From an uncultured Prevotella sp. (GTDB taxonomy: Bacteria; Bacteroidota; Bacteroidia; Bacteroidales; Bacteroidaceae): a stretch of 30,353 nt of DNA. Every line of letters starts with the position of its first letter. Position 1 is the first letter of the stretch. The notes beneath the pieces were generated by a model. The model searched no databases. It was not told the DNA's origin and saw nothing but the letters and a program-made list of their open reading frames with translations. The stretch lies in NCBI GenBank assembly GCA_900539625.1, contig UQCW01000031.1, positions 1-30,353 of the forward strand, written 5' to 3'. The translations under genes were made by a program, and so were the position numbers. This document shows positions 8,361 through 14,810 of this stretch, piece after piece.

Positions 8361-9281
8361 ATGGCAGTTGGTGCCAGACACGTGCTGGAGGATGGCGAGG
8401 GCGATGCTGTTGTATTTCGTCTGGACATCGTCGCCGCGCGACGGGAGCACCACTGGGCAGGTTGTGCCGCAGAGCATGCCCGCCGTTTCGTTGTGGGCGA
8501 GGAAGGTGACGGCTTTATAGAAGGTGTTTGCAGCCTCTATGTCGGGGAAGATGAGTGCGTCGGCATGGCCTTCGAGCGTCGAACGGATGCCTTTCGTGTG
8601 GAGCGCCACGGGGTCGATGGAGGTGCGGAGGTCGAGCGGTCCGTCGATACGCACCTTTCCCCAGCGTCCTTGTCCGGCCTCTGCGATGATGTCGCGGTAG
8701 TCGAGCGTATGCGGGAATTTGTCGCTCACATGTTCCGAGCAGTGGAGCAACGCCAAACGCGGTTCTTCCGCTCCAAAGGCGCGGCAGAGGTTGACGACGT
8801 AGGAAATCTGCACTCGCCGCTGTTCGGGCGTCGGATAAGGGATGACGGCAGAATCGCTGAAGACCAGCATGCGGTTCATCTCCTTCATCTCAGACACTGC
8901 CACGTGGGTCAGCACGCGCCCAGGAGGGAGGATGCCACGCTCTTTGTTGAGAACGGCACGCAGCAGCACGTCGGTGCTGACAAGACCTTTGACCAAGACG
9001 TCGGCCTCACCGTTTCGCACCATCATGACGGCCTTGGCCGCGGCTTCTTCATCGCTGGCGGCAGCAACGGTATCGGCTGGGAAGGCCGGCAGATGCAGCG
9101 TTTCAGACATTTGGGCAATGGCGTCGAGATGGCCGACGAAGACGACCTCGACCATCATATTTTCAATGGCACGGGCCACGGCTTCGAGCGTTGAGGCGTC
9201 GGAACCGCAGACAACGGCGAGGCGGCATCGGCGCCCGCTTTGCGACAGATGGGCAGTGAGTTGCCCGAAGTTTTCAATCAT
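8358..9281 (-). CDS. ptb: Phosphate butyryltransferase
   Basis: Ptb exchanges CoA for phosphate on butyryl-CoA (or branched acyl-CoA) to give the acyl phosphate used by Buk. From the chosen start (MIENFGQL) the protein has 307 residues, matching the phosphate acetyl/butyryltransferase fold of about 300. Typical segments are VLVKGLVSTDVLLRAVLNK, VAVSEM, SDSAVIPYPT, the IDGPLDLRTSID loop and the C-terminal FPDIEAANTFYK with a following GMLCGT region. The frame is open 21 codons further to 9344, but that part is rich in Arg, Trp and Cys and looks non-native. It is upstream of buk on the same strand. The stop codon TGA is the first triplet of the R4 terminal repeat. Confidence 0.93.
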   Translation of the reverse strand: MIENFGQLTAHLSQSGRRCRLAVVCGSDASTLEAVARAIENMMVEVVFVGHLDAIAQMSETLHLPAFPADTVAAASDEEAAAKAVMMVRNGEADVLVKGLVSTDVLLRAVLNKERGILPPGRVLTHVAVSEMKEMNRMLVFSDSAVIPYPTPEQRRVQISYVVNLCRAFGAEEPRLALLHCSEHVSDKFPHTLDYRDIIAEAGQGRWGKVRIDGPLDLRTSIDPVALHTKGIRSTLEGHADALIFPDIEAANTFYKAVTFLAHNETAGMLCGTTCPVVLPSRGDDVQTKYNSIALAILQHVSGTNCH

Positions 9282-9357
9282 AAGATAGGTTTGGCGTTTC
9301 CATCTGGCACCTCGCCACGGGGAGAGGCAGCAGATGTGGGACATTGTTTTTCTGGGG

Positions 9358-9382
9358 GACGGCGCGGATTATTCGCGCCGTC
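9358..9382 (-). promoter_or_regulatory. Hairpin in the ptb leader
   Basis: A perfect 9-bp stem (9358-9366 with 9374-9382, GACGGCGCG against its complement) with a 7-base loop lies in the presumed ptb 5' leader, about 75 bases before the start. A second weaker pairing, CATCTG with CAGATG, brackets 9300-9336. It could be a leader structure or a leftover terminator; no known riboswitch class is recognised. Confidence 0.4.
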
Positions 9383-9394
9383 TACGCACCGATA

Positions 9395-9402
9395 CAAATT
9401 TA
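9395..9402 (-). promoter_or_regulatory. Probable -7 box for ptb-buk
   Basis: The minus strand reads TAAATTTG, matching TAnnTTTG, about 115 bases upstream of the ptb start and just upstream of the leader hairpin. The -33 element is not clear. Confidence 0.45.
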
Positions 9403-9597
9403 CGAATTATCTGCAAGTAAACTTCATCGACGGCGGGGTATTTTTTCCCTTCATGAATCTCTTCTGACTGGCTGTTCTTTGTTTCTGCACGATTTTTTTT
9501 GCTACATGGCTAACGTTCAAATGGATAAAGGCTAAAATAGTTGCGAAGAAAGGGGGCGTTAAATGACATAAAGTGGAAACGCTCTTGGGCGGCATCG

Positions 9598-9605
9598 TAA
9601 TTTTG
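9598..9605 (+). promoter_or_regulatory. Promoter -7 box opening the accessory island
   Basis: TAATTTTG followed by CAC fits the Bacteroidota -7 box. Transcription would begin near 9612, only about nine bases before a short ATG frame, and would continue into the smalltalk-like gene. The -33 region has no good TTTG. Confidence 0.5.
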
Positions 9606-9620
9606 CACTGAAAGTTGCCG

Positions 9621-9719
9621 ATGGAAGAGAGGCTGAGGAAACTGGCCGGCCATTCTGTTCAGGAAGCCTCTATCGTGTACCAGCGGCGCTTTCAGAATAC
9701 ACCTTATTTATATAAGTAG
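9621..9719 (+). CDS. Possible short peptide upstream of smalltalk (32 aa)
   Basis: A 32-residue frame starts with MEERLRKLAGHS and is basic and hydrophilic, without a membrane segment. It sits directly behind the -7 box at 9598 and ends with TAG inside the repeat TAAGTAGGTGTTC. I recognise no family. It may be a leader peptide, the tail of a decayed gene (an HU-like gene often stands here in relatives), or chance. Confidence 0.25.
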   Translation: MEERLRKLAGHSVQEASIVYQRRFQNTPYLYK

Positions 9720-9961
9720 GTGTTCAAAATTATTTTTATACCAACCATCAAAACCTGAAATTATGAAACTGTTTGGAAAGAAGACTGAGGACATTGTTCC
9801 CGAAAGAAAGAACGTTTGGAGCATCGTTATCCAAGTGCTGATTGCCGCGCTGACGGCCCTCTCTGGCGTATTTGCCGGCTGCTCTTTGGCTTCTGCCTGG
9901 CAATGACGGCAGGAGGAGATTTCTATATTGGGGGGCTTTGGATGTTTTTAAGTAGGTGTTC
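9713..9961 (+). repeat. 13-bp direct repeats flanking the smalltalk-like gene
   Basis: TAAGTAGGTGTTC occurs at 9713-9725 and again at 9949-9961, bracketing the small gene at 9763-9906. The first copy continues into an AT-rich stretch (AAAATTATTTTTATACC) that is very similar to 14721-14750 upstream of the YitT gene. The motif is a variant of the terminal repeat of elements R2-R5. Confidence 0.7.
9763..9906 (+). CDS. Smalltalk-like small membrane peptide
   Basis: This 47-residue frame has a charged N-terminus (MKLFGKKTEDIVPERKN) followed by VWSIVIQVLIAALTALSGV and FAGCSLASAW, one hydrophobic helix ending in small residues. The pattern NVWxxxIQVxIAxxTAL matches the tiny Bacteroidales proteins that annotation pipelines call 'smalltalk protein'. 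Their function is unknown; they are typically found beside HU-like DNA-binding, DUF4248 and amidase genes. Here it precedes a P5-like gene and a DUF4248-like gene, which supports the call. The helix contains a Cys (FAGC) that is lipobox-like, but its position is unusual. It is about ten residues longer at the N-terminus than the forms I recall. Confidence 0.7.
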   Translation: MKLFGKKTEDIVPERKNVWSIVIQVLIAALTALSGVFAGCSLASAWQ

Positions 9962-10030
9962 TGTTCAGAGCTCCCCAAAAAATAATTCAATTTTTTTCAG
10001 CGAGACCGACTTTTTCGGAATGTCGCGCCG

Positions 10031-10038
10031 TAACTTTG
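10031..10038 (+). promoter_or_regulatory. Promoter -7 box for the P5-like gene
   Basis: TAACTTTG followed by CAA is a perfect -7 consensus. Predicted transcription start near 10045 leaves a leader of about 100 bases that contains the four spaced repeats at 10060-10131. A T-rich tract (10011-10015) upstream is a poor -33 match. Confidence 0.6.
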
Positions 10039-10059
10039 CAATATCATATCCGATATTCC

Positions 10060-10131
10060 TTAGCAATTCTAACTAACTACTTTGCAATTCTAACAACTTA
10101 GCTATTCTAACCATCACTTAGCTATTCTAAA
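10060..10131 (+). repeat. Four spaced copies of a 14-bp leader repeat
   Basis: The motif TTAGCWATTCTAAC or close variants occurs at 10060-10073, 10081-10094, 10098-10111 and 10118-10131. Cores (GCWATTCTAA) start at 10063, 10084, 10101 and 10121, close to two helical turns apart. The block lies between the -7 box and the ATG of the P5-like gene. It could be an array of protein binding sites on DNA or in the leader RNA, or a phage-derived repeat. Confidence 0.75.
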
Positions 10132-10147
10132 GCACCATTACCAAACC

Positions 10148-10561
10148 ATGAAAACTATGAACCTTGGGATTGCCAACCGCAATCCGCTGAATATCCGTTA
10201 CGTCAAAGCCAACCACTGGCTCGGACTGCACCCGCAAACGCCCAACGTAAAGGGCTTCTGCCACTTTACGGCTCCCGCCTATGGTTTCCGGGCGGCCATC
10301 ATCTTGATCAAAAACTACATGAGGAAATATGGCTGCGTGACGCCTGAGAACATTATCAGACGGTGGGCGCCACCGACGGAAAACAACACCGAACTTTATA
10401 TCGCCTGCGTTTGCGGACGCAGCAGATTGGGACGACAGGAACGCCTGCACACTGAGGGGCCGCAAATCGGACGTCTCGTTGCAGCCATGACGCGGCAGGA
10501 AACGGGAATGTATATCACTCCAGAAGGCGTTGACGAAATCAGACGGAAGTTTAATGTATAG
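10148..10561 (+). CDS. Phage 'structural protein P5'-like protein
   Basis: The 137-residue protein begins with GIANRNPLNIRY, then NHWLGLHPQ, a FTAPAYGFRAAIILIKNYM segment and ENIIRRWAPPTENNTELYI. This order (GIRNNNPLNIR, W.G, F.....G.RA, I..WAPP.EN.T..Y) is characteristic of small proteins annotated as 'structural protein P5' in prophages and Bacteroidales genomes, thought to relate to peptidoglycan-active lysozyme-like folds. A catalytic residue cannot be assigned by eye. No signal peptide is visible. It lies between the smalltalk-like and DUF4248-like genes and may stand in for the amidase usually found there. An alternative start is the Met at 10157. Confidence 0.72.
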   Translation: MKTMNLGIANRNPLNIRYVKANHWLGLHPQTPNVKGFCHFTAPAYGFRAAIILIKNYMRKYGCVTPENIIRRWAPPTENNTELYIACVCGRSRLGRQERLHTEGPQIGRLVAAMTRQETGMYITPEGVDEIRRKFNV

Positions 10562-10573
10562 AAGAACTTGAAC

Positions 10574-10798
10574 ATGAAAAGAAAGAGACATACCGTATGC
10601 ACTAAATTCAAGACCCGCCGCGAGGTGGCTCTCCTGTGTTTCTCCGAGAAATCGCCTTCTAACGCCGTCAACTGTCTGCGGCGCTGGATTAATTCAGATC
10701 CGGAACTTCTGGTGCATCTGGAGAAAGCAAACTATCATCCACACTCGCGCTACTTGAGCCCGCAACAGGTCAGGGTGCTTCGACGCTTCCTGTTATAG
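10574..10798 (+). CDS. DUF4248-like small protein
   Basis: The ATG frame gives 74 residues (MKRKRHTVCTKFKTRREVA...). The frame could begin two codons earlier at a TTG (10568). The pattern EVALLCFSEKSPSNAVNCLRR, WINSDPELLVHLEKANYHP and a closing LSPQQVRVLRRFLL matches the layout of DUF4248 proteins: a compact helical unit with W/I..NPEL and T/SP.QV..I. These look like small DNA-binding or adaptor proteins, but the role is not known. It begins 12 bases after the P5-like stop and ends at a strong terminator, so it is the last gene of the island. Confidence 0.62.
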   Translation: MKRKRHTVCTKFKTRREVALLCFSEKSPSNAVNCLRRWINSDPELLVHLEKANYHPHSRYLSPQQVRVLRRFLL

Positions 10799-10815
10799 TC
10801 TCCCAAGGCAAACGG

Positions 10816-10872
10816 AAACGGGCGATTGTTCTCCCCTGCGGTGTTGCCGAGGGAATGAACAATCGCCCGTTT
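10816..10872. terminator. Bidirectional terminator between the island and mutS
   Basis: A perfect 16-bp stem (10816-10831 with 10857-10872) encloses a 25-base loop with a second small hairpin. Four T's follow on the plus strand and a short T run on the minus strand. It sits between convergent genes and can serve both. Confidence 0.85.
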
Positions 10873-10920
10873 TATGGGAACAGGTCAGAATTGAGGAACA
10901 AACTTATTATTTCACCATGA

Positions 10921-13572
10921 CTAACCTTTTAATATGCGCTTGATGTCGTTGAGCTTGTTGAGCGCTTCAAGCGGCGTTAGATTGTTGACGTCGAGGTTGA
11001 GTATTTCGTCGCGTATTTGCTTGAGGACAGGGTCGTCGAGCTGAAAGAAACTGAGCTGCATGCCATCGGTTTGCTGGGAGAGGACACCCGTTGAAGCCGT
11101 TTGTGCTTTCGGTCCAGGCGAAGAAGTTTCGTCGGCACCGAGACATCCGTCGTTGGCATTGTTGGCTTCGAGTTGGCGGAGAATCTGCTCCGAACGCTTC
11201 ACGATGAGCGCGGGCATACCTGCCAGACGCGCCACATGGATGCCGAAGGAATGTTCCGAACCACCACGGCGAAGGGTGCGCAGGAAGACAATGCGTCCGT
11301 TTTTCTCAACCACCGACACGTTCCAGTTTTTGATGCGCGGGAAGAGTTTCTCCATCTCGTTGAGCTCATGATAGTGCGTGGCGAAGAGCGTTCGCGCATG
11401 CGCTTTCGGATTCTCATGGATGTATTCAACAATGGCCCAGGCAATGGAGATGCCGTCGTAAGTGGAAGTGCCGCGACCCAATTCATCGAAGAGCACGAGG
11501 CTGCGCGGCGTGAGGTTGTTCATGATGTTTGAGGCTTCGCTCATCTCCACCATGAAGGTGCTCTCGCCGACGGAAATATTGTCGGACGCCCCCACACGAG
11601 TGAAGATCTTGTCGACCAGACCGATGCGAGCACTCGTGGCGGGAACGAAAGAACCGATTTGCGCCATGAGGGTGATGAGGGCCGTTTGGCGAAGCAAGGC
11701 GCTCTTACCAGCCATATTGGGACCAGTGATGATGATGATCTGCTGGTTTTCCGTGTCGAGCTGCACGTCGTTTGGCACATAGCTCTCTCCCGGCGGCATA
11801 AGGGTTTCGATCACTGGATGGCGGCCACCGCGAATATCGAGCGCCATAGAGTCGTCGACAACCGGACGGATATAGCCGTGCTCGGCGGCAACGAGGGAGA
11901 GCGAAAGGAGGCAGTCGAGCGTAGACACCGAAGCGGCATTGCGCTGCAGGGGGGCGATGTATTGCAGGGCGTCGTGGAGCAACTGCGCATAGATTTGCGA
12001 CTCAAGAATCAAGATGCGGCTTTCAGCGCCCAGAATCTTTTCTTCATATTCCTTGAGTTCCTGCGTGATATAGCGCTCGGCCTGCGCGAGGGTCTGCTTG
12101 CGAATCCATTCGTCTGGCACCTGGCCTTTATAGGTGTTGCGCACTTCGATGTAATAACCGAAGACGTTGTTATAGCCTATCTTCAGGCTCGGAATGCCTG
12201 TGGCTTCGCTCTCGCGCTGCTGGATTTGCAGGAGATAGTCTTTACCCGTCGTTGAGATGCGACGCAGCTCGTCGAGCTCTTCGTTCACCCCATTGGCGAT
12301 GATGCCCGGTTTGCCACTCATGATGGGCGGGTCGGGGGTGATTTCGCGGAAGATGCGGTCGTGGAGTTCCTGACAAGGGTCAAGACGCAAACCGAGTTCG
12401 CGAATGGCTGTTGGCTGGGCATCCACACAGGCTTTGCGGATGACGGCGATGCTCTCGAGAGCTACGCGCAATTGCTGCATATCGCGCGGATTGGCACGTC
12501 CGACGGCCACCTTTGAGACGATGCGCTCCAAGTCGCCTATGTTTCGAAGCTCTTCTTCGGCGAGGTCTCTGAAATCGGGCTGGCGGAAGAAATATTCCAC
12601 ACCATCTTGGCGGGTCGTGATTTCCTTCACCGTGCGCAACGGGAAGAGCACCCAACGGCGCAGCATGCGGGCTCCCATCGGCGTGAGGGTTTGATCGATG
12701 ACATTGAGCAGGGAACGGCCGCCTTCGTTCATGGGCTGCACGAGTTCGAGGTTGCGGGCCGTGAAACGGTCAAGGCGCACACAATGGTCTTCCTCGATGC
12801 GGCGGATGGAAGAGATGTGGCTCGTTTGCGTGTGTTGCGTGATTTCCAGATAACACATCACGGCGCCTGCTGCGACAATGGCCGTTTTCAAATGCTCCAC
12901 GCCGAAGCCCTTGAGGTTGTGGACGGAGAAGTGCTTGCAGAGTTTTTCTTTCGCCGTGGACTCATTGAAGGTCCAGTCTTCAAGCTCGAAGATGAAGAAC
13001 TTGCCCCCGAAGAAACCTTCGAAACGCTGGCGCATTCCCCGCATGATGAGCACTTCCTTCGGCGCGAAGTTCGCCAAGAGTTTGTCAACATATTCCGAGG
13101 TGCCTTCTGCCACAAGAAATTCTCCTGTGGAGATGTCGAGAAAGGAGACACCCACACTGTTTTTGCCGAAGTTGACCGCCGCAAGGAAGTTGTTTTCACG
13201 CGCTGACAACACATTGTCGCTCATGGCAACGCCAGGCGTGACCAGTTCGGTGATGCCGCGCTTCACGAGTTTCTTGGTGAGCTTGGGGTCTTCCAACTGG
13301 TCGCAAATGGCCACGCGGTGTCCAGCACGGATGAGGCGCGGCAGATAGGTGTCGAGGGCATGATGAGGAAATCCCGCCATCTCTGTCGGCGACGAACTCT
13401 TGCCGTTGTTGCGGCGCGTGAGCGTTATGCCAAGCACCTGGGAGGCGGTCACGGCATCGTCGAGATATGTTTCATAGAAGTCGCCGCAACGAAACAGCAA
13501 TATCGCATCGGGGTGTTTGGCCTTCAAATCGCGGAATTGCCTCATCATCGGCGTGAGTTCTTCTTTTGCCAT
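10921..13572 (-). CDS. mutS: DNA mismatch repair protein MutS
   Basis: MutS binds mismatches and starts mismatch repair with MutL. From MAKEELTPMMRQF the protein has 883 residues, usual for MutS1. The mismatch-reading motif is present near the N-terminus (LLFRCGDFYETY, with the conserved Phe and Glu). The ATPase shows Walker A GPNMAGKSALLRQ, Walker B LVLFDELGRGTSTYDG and FATHYHELNEME. The helical C-terminal tail ends with LNLDVNNLTPLEALNKLND. The frame is open to 13641, but those 23 codons overlap the upstream terminator and are hydrophobic, so I reject that start. It is separated from the YitT gene by a hairpin, so it probably has its own promoter, which I cannot locate with confidence. Confidence 0.97.
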   Translation of the reverse strand: MAKEELTPMMRQFRDLKAKHPDAILLFRCGDFYETYLDDAVTASQVLGITLTRRNNGKSSSPTEMAGFPHHALDTYLPRLIRAGHRVAICDQLEDPKLTKKLVKRGITELVTPGVAMSDNVLSARENNFLAAVNFGKNSVGVSFLDISTGEFLVAEGTSEYVDKLLANFAPKEVLIMRGMRQRFEGFFGGKFFIFELEDWTFNESTAKEKLCKHFSVHNLKGFGVEHLKTAIVAAGAVMCYLEITQHTQTSHISSIRRIEEDHCVRLDRFTARNLELVQPMNEGGRSLLNVIDQTLTPMGARMLRRWVLFPLRTVKEITTRQDGVEYFFRQPDFRDLAEEELRNIGDLERIVSKVAVGRANPRDMQQLRVALESIAVIRKACVDAQPTAIRELGLRLDPCQELHDRIFREITPDPPIMSGKPGIIANGVNEELDELRRISTTGKDYLLQIQQRESEATGIPSLKIGYNNVFGYYIEVRNTYKGQVPDEWIRKQTLAQAERYITQELKEYEEKILGAESRILILESQIYAQLLHDALQYIAPLQRNAASVSTLDCLLSLSLVAAEHGYIRPVVDDSMALDIRGGRHPVIETLMPPGESYVPNDVQLDTENQQIIIITGPNMAGKSALLRQTALITLMAQIGSFVPATSARIGLVDKIFTRVGASDNISVGESTFMVEMSEASNIMNNLTPRSLVLFDELGRGTSTYDGISIAWAIVEYIHENPKAHARTLFATHYHELNEMEKLFPRIKNWNVSVVEKNGRIVFLRTLRRGGSEHSFGIHVARLAGMPALIVKRSEQILRQLEANNANDGCLGADETSSPGPKAQTASTGVLSQQTDGMQLSFFQLDDPVLKQIRDEILNLDVNNLTPLEALNKLNDIKRILKG

Positions 13573-13605
13573 AGTGGGGAGAATGTTTTTGAAATAGAGT
13601 AGAAG

Positions 13606-13647
13606 AAGCGGGTAGCATCTTTTATTTAATTCAGATGCCACCCGCTT
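13606..13647 (-). terminator. Hairpin terminator downstream of the YitT-family gene
   Basis: A 15-bp stem (13606-13620 with 13633-13647, one G.U pair on the minus strand) encloses a 12-base AT-rich loop. It lies 38 bases after the YitT stop and before the mutS start. The following T tract on the minus strand is interrupted (CTTCTTCT), so termination may be partial. Confidence 0.65.
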
Positions 13648-13684
13648 TTACGCTTATAAGGTTTGTGACGCCCAGAAGCGACAC

Positions 13685-14707
13685 TCATTTTTTTTCTTCT
13701 GAACCTTTGCCGGAAGCATCGTCGGTTTTTTCGGCAATCACTCCAACTGGCAGGTTTTTCTTGTCGGACTTGGCTTTCACCTTGATCTTGTCGAATCCGT
13801 AGCCAAAGACGCCAATGACTTTCGACTGCGAGACGAAGGCACCTGGGTCGATGTTTTGGATGATGCGGAAGATGGTGGTGCTTTCACGCTTTTTGGCCAA
13901 GACGACCAATACCTTGCGCTCGTGCTTGGTGTACCAGCCCTGACCGTTTAACACGGTGACTCCACGGTGGAGCTTGTTGATGGCGCCAGCAATTTCGTCG
14001 TACTTCAATGAGAAGATGAAGAACTGCACGGACTGGCGGCCACGGTCGACAACGTAGTCGAGCAGGAGGTTGGTGATGATGAGCGTGCAATAGCCGTAGA
14101 GGAGGCGTTCGACGCTACCTGTTGGGAGAAGCAAGCTCGAGGTGATGATGATTACGTCGCAGAGCATCATCATCTGGCCGAGTGTCACGTCGCGGTATTT
14201 GTTGATGATGGCGGCAATGATGTCGGTTCCACCGGTTGAACCGTTGCTGAGGAACACCAAACCGATGCCGACACCTTCAATGGAAGCACCGATGATGCAG
14301 GACATGAACATGCCGTTGTTGCCAACGAGCTGAGGAAGGCCCTGAGGACTGATGACATACGTGCCATCTGGCGCGTTGGCGGCCACTTCCATCATGATGG
14401 TCTTGGCCAAAGCCAACAAGAATGTCAGCATGAAGACGGCGTAAATGGTCTTGACACAGAATTTCCAACCCAACACCTTGATGGCAACGCACAAAAGGAG
14501 GATGTTGACAATGAAGAAGGTGTAGTGGACCGGGAAGCCCGTGGCATAGAACAAGACAGCTCCAGCACCAGCCAAACCGCCCGTGGTGATTTCATAAGGA
14601 AGCTGAAAACACGTAAAACCTGTGGCGTAGAGCACCAAACCGAACGTGATGACAAGATAATCTTGCACGTTTTGCACGACGGAGGAAATGCCAATTTTCT
14701 TTCCCAT
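13685..14707 (-). CDS. YitT family membrane protein (DUF161 plus DUF2179)
   Basis: The 340-residue protein has about five or six hydrophobic segments in its first two thirds (for example VITFGLVLYATGFTCF and the following TTGGLAGAGAVLFYATG, and IIITSSLLLP). Conserved small-residue motifs GSTGGTDIIA and the early ITTGGLAG are typical of YitT/DUF161 proteins. The cytosolic DUF2179 domain follows (FSLKYDEIAGAI, RGVTVLNGQGWYTK, KVLVVLAKKRE, IDPGAFVSQSKV). A charged tail (KTDDASGKGSEEKK) closes it. Function in the cell is not established. It sits between leuS and mutS on the same strand, separated from each by a repeat element or hairpin. Confidence 0.9.
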   Translation of the reverse strand: MGKKIGISSVVQNVQDYLVITFGLVLYATGFTCFQLPYEITTGGLAGAGAVLFYATGFPVHYTFFIVNILLLCVAIKVLGWKFCVKTIYAVFMLTFLLALAKTIMMEVAANAPDGTYVISPQGLPQLVGNNGMFMSCIIGASIEGVGIGLVFLSNGSTGGTDIIAAIINKYRDVTLGQMMMLCDVIIITSSLLLPTGSVERLLYGYCTLIITNLLLDYVVDRGRQSVQFFIFSLKYDEIAGAINKLHRGVTVLNGQGWYTKHERKVLVVLAKKRESTTIFRIIQNIDPGAFVSQSKVIGVFGYGFDKIKVKAKSDKKNLPVGVIAEKTDDASGKGSEEKK

Positions 14708-14720
14708 AGCTTTTGGATAT

Positions 14721-14810
14721 TAAGTAGGTATTCCAAATTATTTTATACTATCAATGCGGGGGTAAATCAGTTTGATATAGCAATATAAACTAATTTCGAA
14801 CACCTACTCA
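14721..14810. mobile_element. 90-bp mini terminal-repeat element between leuS and the YitT gene
   Basis: The left end AAGTAGGTATTCCAAAT (14722-14738) and right end ATTTCGAACACCTACT (14793-14808) are imperfect inverted repeats of the same TAGGTGTTC type as the larger elements. The interior is about 55 bases of AT-rich, non-coding sequence. The right end overlaps the leuS stop codon, and the left end lies 13 bases from the YitT start, so the element fills the whole gap. Confidence 0.6.

Noticed and set aside
9748..9990. Minus-strand frame opposite the smalltalk-like gene
   Set aside because: No family resemblance; the plus-strand peptide has the expected charged head, membrane helix and neighbours.
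13573..13641. Upstream extension of MutS
   Set aside because: It overlaps the terminator hairpin and does not resemble a MutS N-terminus.
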